Of a DNA stretch of 52,174 bases, positions 24,627 through 31,947 are shown one piece after another. Position 1 is the stretch's first letter; the number at the start of each line of letters is the position of its first letter. The stretch is from Streptomyces sp. NBRC 110611 (lineage in GTDB: Bacteria; Actinomycetota; Actinomycetes; Streptomycetales; Streptomycetaceae). Both the position numbers and the translations under genes were made by a program. The notes beneath the pieces are model-generated. The model made no database searches, was not told where the DNA came from, and was given only the letters and a program-made list of their open reading frames with translations. The DNA lies in contig NZ_BBUY01000019.1 of NCBI RefSeq assembly GCF_001590865.1, positions 1-52,174 on the forward strand. The letters run 5' to 3'.

Positions 24627-25625
24627 TCAGCCGATCGGTACGACGTTGGTGGCGGCCACCGCGGGGCGCAGGGCCCGGGCGAGGGCGACGCCGTCACCGA
24701 CGGCCCAGAAGTGGACGAAGAACAGGCGGGGTTCGTCCGTCAGGCCGTGGTTGTGCAGCTCGACGAGCTCCACCCCGGCACGGCGCAGGGCCACCAGGAC
24801 GTCGTGGACCTCCTCGGCGATCATGGCGCAGTCCCCGCTGAGCGCGGCGAGGCCGCCGCCCAGCGGCTGGAAGTTGAACGCGCTGGTCGATCCCAGGCCC
24901 GGCGGCAGCACCCGGTCCCCGTCGGTGACGGTCTCACGGCGGACGAAGATGCACTTGTGGATGCCGTCGTCATACGAGCCTTCGGCGCCCATCGCGGCGT
25001 CGATGCCGGCAGTGTCCAGGTCGAGTGGCTGCGGCGGGGCCGGCGGCAGCGGCGGCGGCGTGCTCGTGCGGTCGAACCCCGCGCGCAGGCCGCGGGCCAT
25101 GGTCAAGGGGTCGTGACCGTGTGCGTGGATGTGGACCCACCAGATGTCCGGGGTCTGGGACAGCAGGTGCTTGTGGATCGCGGTCAGCCCGATCCCGTAC
25201 TCGTGCATGGCGTCCGTGAACGGCTGCAGTTCGTGCTCGGCGACCACCACGTCGCCCATCACCAGCGTACTGTCATCCGCGTAGCGGACGAACGACACAT
25301 GCGAGCCGAGCGCCAGCGCCGGCTTGACGAGGACGTTGCGGGTGCGCACGGGGAGGTCCCGGCGTGGCAGCGCCGTGTGGTACATCAGATTCCGCTTCAT
25401 GTCGCCCGGCCGCCCCAGCGTGCCGGCCACGTCCTGCCAGCGCGCCAGCGTTGTGGCAACCGGCTCGACCGGTCCGGTGCTCCTGGCCCCGGACTTCCCC
25501 GTGGCCAGGGCCCGGGCGGGGGCCGAGACTCCGGCCAGCATCGGAGCCAGCGCGGCCGCAGCCAGCACACGGCGCCGCGGCGCACCCGCGTGCGGGCGGA
25601 CGTCCTGCTTGTGGTCTCCAGCCAT
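24627..25625 (-). CDS. DUF1259 (LppY/LpqO-type) exported protein
   Basis: The protein has 332 residues. A twin-arginine-like signal (APRRRVLAAAALAPMLAGVS) is followed by two DUF1259 repeats. The first ends with WWVHIHAHGHDPLTMARGLR and the second with LFFVHFWAVGDGVALARALR; each carries the characteristic His-rich strand. DUF1259 proteins (LppY/LpqO of mycobacteria) are exported and of unknown function; the paired HxH and H residues suggest metal or ligand binding. GGAGG precedes both a GTG (25628) and the ATG chosen here. Confidence 0.87.
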   Translation of the reverse strand: MAGDHKQDVRPHAGAPRRRVLAAAALAPMLAGVSAPARALATGKSGARSTGPVEPVATTLARWQDVAGTLGRPGDMKRNLMYHTALPRRDLPVRTRNVLVKPALALGSHVSFVRYADDSTLVMGDVVVAEHELQPFTDAMHEYGIGLTAIHKHLLSQTPDIWWVHIHAHGHDPLTMARGLRAGFDRTSTPPPLPPAPPQPLDLDTAGIDAAMGAEGSYDDGIHKCIFVRRETVTDGDRVLPPGLGSTSAFNFQPLGGGLAALSGDCAMIAEEVHDVLVALRRAGVELVELHNHGLTDEPRLFFVHFWAVGDGVALARALRPAVAATNVVPIG

Positions 25626-26277
25626 CACATGAGCACCTCCATGACGAGATGGAAGCACGGCAGACCGAGATAAACGTCATATCAGCGCCATAACTGGCAT
25701 AAGTGAGAGCCAAGTGGACTAAGCGATCAGCCCGTGCAGGCAAACTGGCTGCATAGGCCATCATGTCGGGCTTTGCATGGATTCAGCCAGTCGGCCACCG
25801 GTCGAGGGCCCCCAGGATCACGCCACGGCACGGGGGCGAACAGGGCCTGCGCACATGCTCAGGCCCGAGGGGTGACGTCGGAGGTGCCGCCGCCGCGGGG
25901 CTCGCCGGCCCGCTCGCACGGTGCGCCGGCCCGGCCCCCTTTATCGGCCCCCGGCCGGGCCCGGATACTGACGTCCGGGTAGTGGCCGGAACATTCCCGA
26001 GGTTCGGCCGAACCCTCCCTGTCGCTCGCGGACAGCCCGCGAATGGCCCGAATTCTCACTTGCCGGCCGGCGATCTGTGCGGGAATGAAAAGAAATTGAC
26101 GCCGCAATCATCACATCTTCTTGACGTCCGGAATGCGCCTTCCGGGAAAAGACCGGCCAACCGTATGTTCCTTTCCGGGGCACATGCCCAGGAACTGCAC
26201 ACTCAACCTTTTCAGGTGACTTCGAAACGTCGGCGTCATATCCGACGTTCGGAAGTCGCGAGGCACAGGAGGAGATC
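25626..26277. other. Long gene-free control region upstream of the lectin gene
   Basis: There are 652 bases without a gene. They contain a 14-bp perfect palindrome GGTTCGGCCGAACC (26001-26014), two copies of TGACGTCCGG (about 25970 and 26121) and an 8-8-8 inverted repeat (26226-26249). The last 200 bases are less G+C-rich than average, as expected for promoter DNA. This is unusually large for one small secreted-protein gene. Confidence 0.55.
26226..26249. promoter_or_regulatory. Inverted repeat upstream of the lectin gene
   Basis: AACGTCGG and CCGACGTT form a perfect 8-bp dyad with an 8-bp spacer, 28 bp before the GTG start. The position fits either an operator overlapping the transcription start or a small hairpin in the leader. 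Confidence 0.5.
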
Positions 26278-26778
26278 GTGGCAAGTCGCAAGGCCATCGC
26301 CGCCGTTCTGTCCGCGTCGGCCCTGTTCAGTGCGGGGCTGCTGACCACCGGAAGCGCGCAAGCGGCGACCGTTTCCACGATTCAGCCGGACGTCCGGTAC
26401 ACACTCCAGAACGTCGACAGCGACCGTAACCTCGACGCCTTCGGAAACGACACCGTGAAGTCCTGGTCTCCGGACACCTCCGGAACCCAGGATTTCTATC
26501 TGAAGTCCGGACGGTTCCAGGGATACCAGCTGGAGAGCGCACACCACCCCGGCCGGTGCATCACGGCCAAGGGCATAGGGCAGCAGATTGCGCTGGCGGA
26601 CTGTAATTCCGGTGTCCAGGCCCAGTATTGGGACTACGCGAGCAGAGACGCGGGCTCCGCCCTTATCAGCCGGAAGTTCGCCCGGGGCTGCATCACCGAC
26701 GCCGGCAACCGCAGCTCGGTGGCTCTCGCGCGGTGCACCGGAGCCGCCGATCAGCGGTGGATCCCGCTGATCGGCTGA
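26278..26778 (+). CDS. Secreted ricin-type beta-trefoil lectin-like protein
   Basis: This 166-residue protein starts at GTG after AGGAGG. The signal peptide ends at AQAAT (about residue 30). The mature part shows ricin-B-type repeats: HPGRCITAKG with AQYWDY, and RGCITDAG with DQRWI, so QxW motifs and CIT cores are present in two of the three expected lobes; the first lobe (YTLQNVDSDRNLDAFGND) is divergent. It likely binds galactose- or xylose-type glycans. No catalytic domain is attached, which is unusual because such modules usually decorate glycosidases. Confidence 0.8.
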   Translation: MASRKAIAAVLSASALFSAGLLTTGSAQAATVSTIQPDVRYTLQNVDSDRNLDAFGNDTVKSWSPDTSGTQDFYLKSGRFQGYQLESAHHPGRCITAKGIGQQIALADCNSGVQAQYWDYASRDAGSALISRKFARGCITDAGNRSSVALARCTGAADQRWIPLIG

Positions 26779-26790
26779 CACCCTCCGGGC

Positions 26791-26815
26791 CCACGGAAGG
26801 AATCCACGGAAGGAA
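26791..26815. repeat. 13-bp-period direct repeat
   Basis: CCACGGAAGGAA occurs twice (26791-26802, 26804-26815) immediately after the lectin stop codon. It looks like a slippage duplication; a function is not apparent. Confidence 0.6.
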
Positions 26816-26823
26816 ACGTGAGC

Positions 26824-26868
26824 CCTGGTGGGGCGGCACTCCCCGGCCGGCCCCGCCGCCCCACCAGG
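26824..26868 (+). terminator. Terminator after the lectin gene
   Basis: A perfect 14-bp stem (26824-26837 with 26855-26868), G+C-rich, with a 17-nt loop that itself contains GGCCGG. It separates the lectin gene from the BLIP-like gene. Confidence 0.8.
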
Positions 26869-26934
26869 CGCACTCCGGATTGGCGCATAGACTCTTCCTT
26901 CGGCCTGCCCCCCTGCACGTGACGAAGGACCCCC

Positions 26935-27243
26935 ATGACGAAGAGCGCGATAGCCGGCCTCTGCGGCCTCGGCCTCGGCCTCCTCGTGGCCATCGGCGCC
27001 TACGAGGGCTTCGCCGCCGCCGGCGATCCGCTGACCCTCGCCGAGTACCAGCAGATCAAGGCCGGCAGCGACGAGAAGACCCTGTTCCGCTACGCCAGTA
27101 CGTGTCAGCAGGAACATGAGGCGTCACCCGCCGACGGCTACCCCGTCACCTGGACGTGCTACGGCGCCGACGGGACCAGCAACGCGGTGTTCTTCTACTC
27201 CGACGGCGTGCTGTTCAGCAAGGCGGAGACCGGACTCCGATAG
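26935..27243 (+). CDS. Small exported BLIP-like single-domain protein
   Basis: This 102-residue protein has one N-terminal hydrophobic segment (AIAGLCGLGLGLLVAIGAY), acting as signal or anchor. The remainder matches one repeat of the beta-lactamase inhibitor protein BLIP: TLAEYQQIKAGSDEKTLFRY, one Cys, then TWTCYGADGTSNAVFFYSDG and VLFSKAETGL. BLIP itself has two such repeats, so this is a half-size relative with the Cys pair of one domain. The fold is shared with BamE/SmpA proteins. Whether it inhibits beta-lactamases or binds another partner is unknown. Confidence 0.72.
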   Translation: MTKSAIAGLCGLGLGLLVAIGAYEGFAAAGDPLTLAEYQQIKAGSDEKTLFRYASTCQQEHEASPADGYPVTWTCYGADGTSNAVFFYSDGVLFSKAETGLR

Positions 27244-27321
27244 CCTCTCCGGCTTCCCGGCTCTCCGGGCCACGCCCCACGCCCCGCCGTACCCCGCCCG
27301 CGGGTCACCGCCGCGCAGCGG

Positions 27322-27597
27322 TCAGCCGCCCGGCGTCTCCGCCAGCCGGAAGGGCCCGGCGGCGCCCGGGCCGAACATCACCGGCAGGCTGCGGCCGAGC
27401 GGTACCACGACGAGCGGCTCGTCGCGGTACTCACGCAGAAATTTCTCCAGTGGCTCCCAAATGAGACTCCGGTAACCGGTTTCGGTCCGCTGATGTTCGA
27501 AAGAGAGCGTCAGTGCGGAATCGCCGACGGTGACGCTCACCGCGTCCACCTCCAGCCACTCTCCACCGATCCAGGCCTCGAGCCTTACCTGCGACAT
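27322..27597 (-). CDS. Small hypothetical protein
   Basis: This 91-residue protein starts at an ATG with MSQVRLEAW. Predicted mostly beta: short alternating strands (EAWIGGEWLEVDAVSVTVGD and LVVVPLGRSLPVMFGP). No signal peptide, membrane segment or known motif. The frame stays open 21 codons upstream, but without recognisable sequence. Probably soluble and cytoplasmic; function unknown. Confidence 0.65.
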   Translation of the reverse strand: MSQVRLEAWIGGEWLEVDAVSVTVGDSALTLSFEHQRTETGYRSLIWEPLEKFLREYRDEPLVVVPLGRSLPVMFGPGAAGPFRLAETPGG

Positions 27598-28021
27598 GCC
27601 GCAAGACTGCCCTGACCAGCACGGCAGCCGCAACCTGCGGCAGGTGGCGGGGGGGGGCACCGCGCGCGGGGAGGGGCGGAGGAGACCGATAAGCCATCCT
27701 TTAGGAAATGCAAAGCAGTGTTATGAGAGTAAAACTGGTCGGATGCGGGGGTGTTGAAAGGAGCGGAGTGACGCGTCCGGGCGTCCGTGAAGCACCTGTT
27801 CCCGGGTTTTCCGTGCGTGGTGGCGGCGTTGTCGCCACGGGTGGTCGCACGTGTTTGCGGAATTGGTCGTTCAGGGCAGCGAGCGATTCCGGCCTCACAC
27901 CGGCAAACGGTTGGTTGCGGGGCGGCGGACCCCGGCAACACGATCGGACCGTTCCCGCATGCCGTCGGCTCTTTCGGCCCCGCGCCGGCCGATCGGCATG
28001 CCTGCGATGAGGAGGGGTCCC
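27598..28021. other. Control region upstream of the encapsulin operon
   Basis: No gene is seen in these 424 bases. A run of nine or ten G lies near 27650. A relatively A+T-rich patch at about 27697-27740 is the best promoter candidate. GTGGCG/CGCCAC (27820-27825 with 27833-27838) forms a small hairpin in the presumed leader. The frame upstream of the encapsulin is open but not family-like. Confidence 0.5.
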
Positions 28022-29404
28022 GTGAACGACCAGTTGAGCCTCAGCCCGGATGCGGCACGGCAGCTTGCGACCACCACCAAGACCAGCCCGCAGATGCGCG
28101 GTATCACTCCGCGCTATCTGCTGCGCGCCCTGCCGTGGGTGGACGTGGAAGCAGGCGTCTTCCGTGTCAACCGCCGCCGTACCTACGTCCTCGGGGACGA
28201 CCGCATCAGCACCCACAGCGACGGCGGCTCGCACCAGGTCATCCCCGGCGACCTGCGGGAACTTCCGTACCTCCGGCAGGTGGACGACGCCCTGCTCACC
28301 GAACTCGCCGGCGCTTTCACGGAAGTGCGCTTCGAGGCGGGGCAGATGCTCGCCCAGGACGGCGACGCGCACCACCAGCTGTGGGTGATCGTCCAGGGCC
28401 GTGCCGAGAAGCGGGTGAGCGGCCGCTACGGCGAGGACGGCGTGCTCGAGGTCATCGGCGACGGCCAGTTCTTCGACCTCGACGCCTGGACCCGCGCGGA
28501 GCCCATTCCGTACCGCGTCCGGGCCCTCACCCCCGGTGTGGCGCTGTGCGTCGAACGCGGTGTGCTCGACGGACTGCGCGACCGGGACGCGACGCTGCGG
28601 GGAGCTATGGACGCCTACCTCGCGGGCGACGCCGCCCTGGCGGGTTCGGAGTTCCCGGTCGATCTCGCGACCGGGCACGTCGGTGAACCGGACCTTCCGG
28701 GGACGTTCGTCGACTACGAGGCCACGCCCCGCGAGTACCACATGAACCTCGCCCAGACCGTGCTGCGGGTGCACACCAGGGTCTCCGACCTGTACAACGG
28801 CCCCATCGACCAGGTCCGCGCCCAGGCCACCCTCACCGCGCAGGCACTGCGCGAGCGCCAGGAGGCCTCGCTGCTCAACCACCCGGAGTTCGGGCTGTTC
28901 AACAATGTGGCGCCGGGTCAGCGGGTCCAGGCCCGGACCGGATCACCGACGCCGGACGACCTGGACGAGCTGCTGACCCGGGTGTGGAAGCAGCCCGGGT
29001 TCTTCCTCGCACACCCCAGGGCGATCGCCGCGTTCGGGCGGGAGTGTACGCGCCGGGGTGTCCCCCCGGTCATCGACACCCGGTTCGGCAGCCCGCTGCT
29101 GTCCTGGCGCGGCGTGCCGCTGCTGCCCTCCGACAAGGTGCGGTTCTCCGAGGGCTCAGGGGTCGGCACCACCGAGATCCTGCTGATGCGGGTCGGCGAG
29201 GCCGAGCAGGGCGTGGTGGGTCTGCGGCCCGCGAAGATCGAGGACGAGATGGAACCCGGCCTGTCGATGCGGAACATGGGCATGGACCAGAAGGGCATCA
29301 CCTCTTTCCTGATGACGGCGTACTTCAACGCCGCGGTGCTGGTGGAAGACGCGGTCGCCGTGCTCCAGAACGTCGAGGTCAACAACTACCATGACTACTC
29401 CTGA
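28022..29404 (+). CDS. Family 2B encapsulin shell protein (EshA-like)
   Basis: The 460-residue protein starts at GTG after GAGGAGG. It has the layout of family 2B encapsulins: an N-terminal arm (about 1-45), HK97-type E-loop and core elements, and an inserted cyclic-nucleotide-binding-like domain at about residues 84-200 (LTELAGAFTEVRFEAGQMLA, VIVQGRAEK, VIGDGQFFD, RVRALTPGV). The shell fold resumes with ATPREYHMNLAQTVLRVHTR and ends with YFNAAVLVEDAVAVLQNVEV. The phosphate-binding cassette of the insertion is degenerate, so nucleotide binding is uncertain. Streptomyces EshA, of this type, has been linked to antibiotic production. The next gene overlaps by 14 bases and encodes the probable cargo. 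Confidence 0.9.
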   Translation: MNDQLSLSPDAARQLATTTKTSPQMRGITPRYLLRALPWVDVEAGVFRVNRRRTYVLGDDRISTHSDGGSHQVIPGDLRELPYLRQVDDALLTELAGAFTEVRFEAGQMLAQDGDAHHQLWVIVQGRAEKRVSGRYGEDGVLEVIGDGQFFDLDAWTRAEPIPYRVRALTPGVALCVERGVLDGLRDRDATLRGAMDAYLAGDAALAGSEFPVDLATGHVGEPDLPGTFVDYEATPREYHMNLAQTVLRVHTRVSDLYNGPIDQVRAQATLTAQALRERQEASLLNHPEFGLFNNVAPGQRVQARTGSPTPDDLDELLTRVWKQPGFFLAHPRAIAAFGRECTRRGVPPVIDTRFGSPLLSWRGVPLLPSDKVRFSEGSGVGTTEILLMRVGEAEQGVVGLRPAKIEDEMEPGLSMRNMGMDQKGITSFLMTAYFNAAVLVEDAVAVLQNVEVNNYHDYS

Positions 29405-30935
29405 CGCCACGCAGGGCCTGGCACTGCATCCGCTGACGGCATCCGCGCCGGAACCCGTGCCCGATCCGGTGACGGCGTCCGATCCGGTGGCGGCGTCCGA
29501 CCCGGCTCAGCTGCCGGCCGCCGGTGTGCCCGGTGCGCCGGCCACCGCGGTTCCGGTCACGGACCCCCTCGCGGCCGGGGGTCCGAGCCCGTCCGCCGCC
29601 ACCGCCGGGCCCGCCGCCGACCAGGCCGTACAGTCGACCGGTCTGCCCGGTCCGGCCGGACTGCCCGGCCAGACCACGGGAATCCCGGGCCAGGTCCCCG
29701 GACTCGGCGGCCAACCCGCCGCCTTCTCCCCCGAGTTGGCGCGCCGGGACGTCCCGATCCTGCACCGGCTGGTCAACGGTCACCCGCTGGTCTGGCTGGA
29801 CAACGGGGCCACCACCCAGAAGCCGCGGCAGGTCATCGAGGCGCTGGCCGGCTTCTACGGATCCGCCAACTCCAACATCCACCGCGGCGCGCACACCATG
29901 GCCCGGGAGGCCACCGAGGCGTACGAAGCGGGCCGGGCCGCGGTCGCCCGGTTCCTGGGCGCACCGTCCCCGGACACCATCGCCTTCGTACGCGGCACCA
30001 CCGAAGCCATCAACCTCGTCGCGCAGACCTGGGGGCGGGCCCACCTCGGTCCGGGGGACGACATCCTCGTGCCGGTGCTGGAGCACCACTCGAACATCGT
30101 CCCCTGGCAGATGATCGCGAAGGAGACCCGGGCCCGGGTCGTCCCCGTACCCCTGCAACCGGACGGCCAGATCGACCTCGACGCGTTCGACGACCTGCTC
30201 TCCATGCGCACTCAGCTGGTGGCGATCAGTCATGCGTCGAATGTGCTGGGCACTGTTCCGCCGGTGCGCGAGATGACCGCGCTCGCGCACCGTTACGGGG
30301 CCAAGGTCCTGGTCGACGGGGCGCAGGCGGTGGCGCACTTCCCGGTCGACGTACAGGACCTGGACGCCGACTTCTATGTGTTCTCCGGTCACAAGCTGTT
30401 CGCCCCGACGGGCATCGGCGCCCTGTACGCCAAGCCGGAGGTCATGCAGAAGATGGTGCCGTGGCAGGGCGGCGGCAACATGATCGAGTCGGTCGGCTTC
30501 GGCCGTACCACCTATGCCCCGGCGCCTCATCTCCTGGAGGCCGGCACCGGGCACATCTCCGGTGTCGTCGGCCTGCTGGCCGCCCTGAACTGGCTGACCT
30601 CGTTCGACCAGGAGGCCATCGCCGCCTACGAGACCTCGTTGATGGCGTACGCCCAGCAGGCCCTCGCGGCCGTGCCCGGATTCGGGCTGCTGGGCTCGGC
30701 GCCCGACCGGATCGGCGTGCTCACCTTCACCCTGGCGGGCCGTACTCCGATGGAGATCGCCGACTGGCTGGACCGCGACGGCATCGCCGTCCGGGCCGGC
30801 CACCACTGTGCCCAGCCGGCGCTGGCCCACTACGGACTCGAGAGCGCGGCCCGTGCCTCACTCGCGTTGTACAACACACGTGAGGAGGTGGACAAGCTGG
30901 TGGCGTCGCTCCAGGCTCTGCAGCAGAGCGGGTGA
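29391..30935 (+). CDS. SufS-type cysteine desulfurase with disordered N-terminal domain (encapsulin cargo)
   Basis: The protein has 514 residues. Residues 1-115 are Pro/Ala/Gly/Ser-rich and disordered, with DPV- and GLPG-type short repeats. The catalytic part is a class II cysteine desulfurase: VWLDNGATTQKP, NSNIHRGAHTMA, PLP lysine K335 in FSGHKLF and catalytic C473 in AGHHCAQP. It moves sulfur from cysteine to its active-site Cys as a persulfide. Family 2 encapsulins capture such enzymes through this kind of disordered extension. Its start lies inside the encapsulin gene, so the two are translationally coupled. No SufU, SufE or rhodanese acceptor is adjacent, so sulfur may be stored in the shell or passed to an unlinked acceptor. 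Confidence 0.92.
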   Translation: MTTPDATQGLALHPLTASAPEPVPDPVTASDPVAASDPAQLPAAGVPGAPATAVPVTDPLAAGGPSPSAATAGPAADQAVQSTGLPGPAGLPGQTTGIPGQVPGLGGQPAAFSPELARRDVPILHRLVNGHPLVWLDNGATTQKPRQVIEALAGFYGSANSNIHRGAHTMAREATEAYEAGRAAVARFLGAPSPDTIAFVRGTTEAINLVAQTWGRAHLGPGDDILVPVLEHHSNIVPWQMIAKETRARVVPVPLQPDGQIDLDAFDDLLSMRTQLVAISHASNVLGTVPPVREMTALAHRYGAKVLVDGAQAVAHFPVDVQDLDADFYVFSGHKLFAPTGIGALYAKPEVMQKMVPWQGGGNMIESVGFGRTTYAPAPHLLEAGTGHISGVVGLLAALNWLTSFDQEAIAAYETSLMAYAQQALAAVPGFGLLGSAPDRIGVLTFTLAGRTPMEIADWLDRDGIAVRAGHHCAQPALAHYGLESAARASLALYNTREEVDKLVASLQALQQSG

Positions 30936-30953
30936 CGCCACGGTACGGAACGC

Positions 30954-30998
30954 GCCGCCCGGTCCCCTTGTGACATCTGCCATAGGGGACCGGGCGGC
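30954..30998 (+). terminator. Terminator-like hairpin after the cysteine desulfurase
   Basis: A perfect 14-bp stem (30954-30967 with 30985-30998) encloses a 17-nt loop containing TTGTGACA. It starts 18 bases after the stop codon. Its 3' strand can also pair with a second downstream segment, described in the findings. Confidence 0.8.
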
Positions 30999-31199
30999 AA
31001 CTAATGCCGTTAGTAGAAAGCCGCCCCGGCGACATAGGGGAATTTGTCCGTCTTGATCGAGGAATAGCCCGCAGGCAGCCTTCCGGTATGCGCCCGAGCC
31101 TTTACCTGTGCCCGCTCCTTCACCATTCAAGGGATTCTGACGGCGCGCCATCCCTGCACATCGAGATCCGGGTTTCCGGCAGCACGTCGATACGCCCGT

Positions 31200-31250
31200 G
31201 ACAAGGAGCGGAAACTCCTACGAACAGGAGTAGTAGAGAGCTCCCTTGTC
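31200..31250 (+). promoter_or_regulatory. Structured leader element upstream of the CAP-domain gene
   Basis: GACAAGGAGC (31200-31209) pairs with GCTCCCTTGTC (31240-31250) with one bulged base, and ACTCCT (31214-31219) pairs with AGGAGT (31226-31231) inside. The two nested stems form a compact element of about 50 nt, 65 bases before the chosen start. It could be a regulatory RNA leader. It does not match the c-di-AMP riboswitch consensus that precedes some Streptomyces cell-wall enzyme genes. Confidence 0.45.
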
Positions 31251-31314
31251 CTCTCCTCAAGCGGTCCCAAGAATGACGACCTCACGGCATACCCCCAGCT
31301 CAGTGAGGTCATCG

Positions 31315-31908
31315 ATGACGAAGCACCGCAGAAAGCGGCACTACCGGAAGATAACGATCGCGGCCGTCGCCATCAGCGCCGTGGCCGTGCCGTCGGTCGC
31401 GACGGCGTGTCTGGACGGGGAGGGGAACACCGACAGCCGAGGCCCCGGCCGGTGGCAGAGCGCGGCATCGGCGCAGACGCCGAAGGCCGCCACCCCGTCC
31501 CCGAACACCTCGGAATCCGCCGCCCCGGCGTCCGGGGCCGCGGCCCGCGTGCTCGAACTCGTCAACAGTGAGCGCGGCAAGGCCGGATGCTCACCGCTGA
31601 AGCTGAATGCGAAGCTGACCAAGGCCGCGCAGGATCACAGCGAAGACATGGCGGAGCACCGCGCTATGTCCCATACGGGCTCCGACGGTTCCGCTCCGGA
31701 GGAGCGGCTCTCCCGGGCCGGCTACAGCTGGAGTTCCTACGGCGAGAATGTCGCTTACGGCTACTCCACTCCCGAGAGCGTGATGGAGGGCTGGATGACC
31801 AGCCCGGGCCACAAGCGCAATATCCTCGACTGTTCCTTCAAGGAAATCGGCGTGGGTCTCGCCCAGCCCGGTGATTACTGGACGCAGGACTTCGGAACGG
31901 CGGGCTAA
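31315..31908 (+). CDS. Secreted CAP (SCP/PR-1) domain protein
   Basis: The 197-residue protein has a very basic N-terminus (KHRRKRHYRK) and a signal segment IAAVAISAVAVPSVATAC, possibly lipid-modified at the Cys or cleaved nearby. A Ser/Pro/Ala-rich linker leads to the CAP domain (about 80-197): VLELVNSERGKAGCSPLKLN, AAQDHSEDMAEHRAMSHTGS, GYSWSSYGENVAYGY and HKRNILDCSFKEIGVG. The conserved His and Glu residues of the CAP cavity are present. Role unknown; lipid binding or protease-like action have been proposed for CAP proteins. The ATG follows GAGG. Confidence 0.87.
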   Translation: MTKHRRKRHYRKITIAAVAISAVAVPSVATACLDGEGNTDSRGPGRWQSAASAQTPKAATPSPNTSESAAPASGAAARVLELVNSERGKAGCSPLKLNAKLTKAAQDHSEDMAEHRAMSHTGSDGSAPEERLSRAGYSWSSYGENVAYGYSTPESVMEGWMTSPGHKRNILDCSFKEIGVGLAQPGDYWTQDFGTAG

Positions 31909-31947
31909 GCCCCGGAAAAGGCCATGGCCCGGACCAGGTGCGGGCGT

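Noticed and set aside
27851..28021. Longer encapsulin starting upstream of the GTG
   Set aside because: The added sequence is Arg/Pro-rich and unlike the family; the GTG at 28022 has an excellent ribosome binding site.
31200..31250. c-di-AMP (ydaO-type) riboswitch upstream of the CAP gene
   Set aside because: Context fits cell-wall protein genes, but the conserved core sequences of that riboswitch are absent and the element is far too short.
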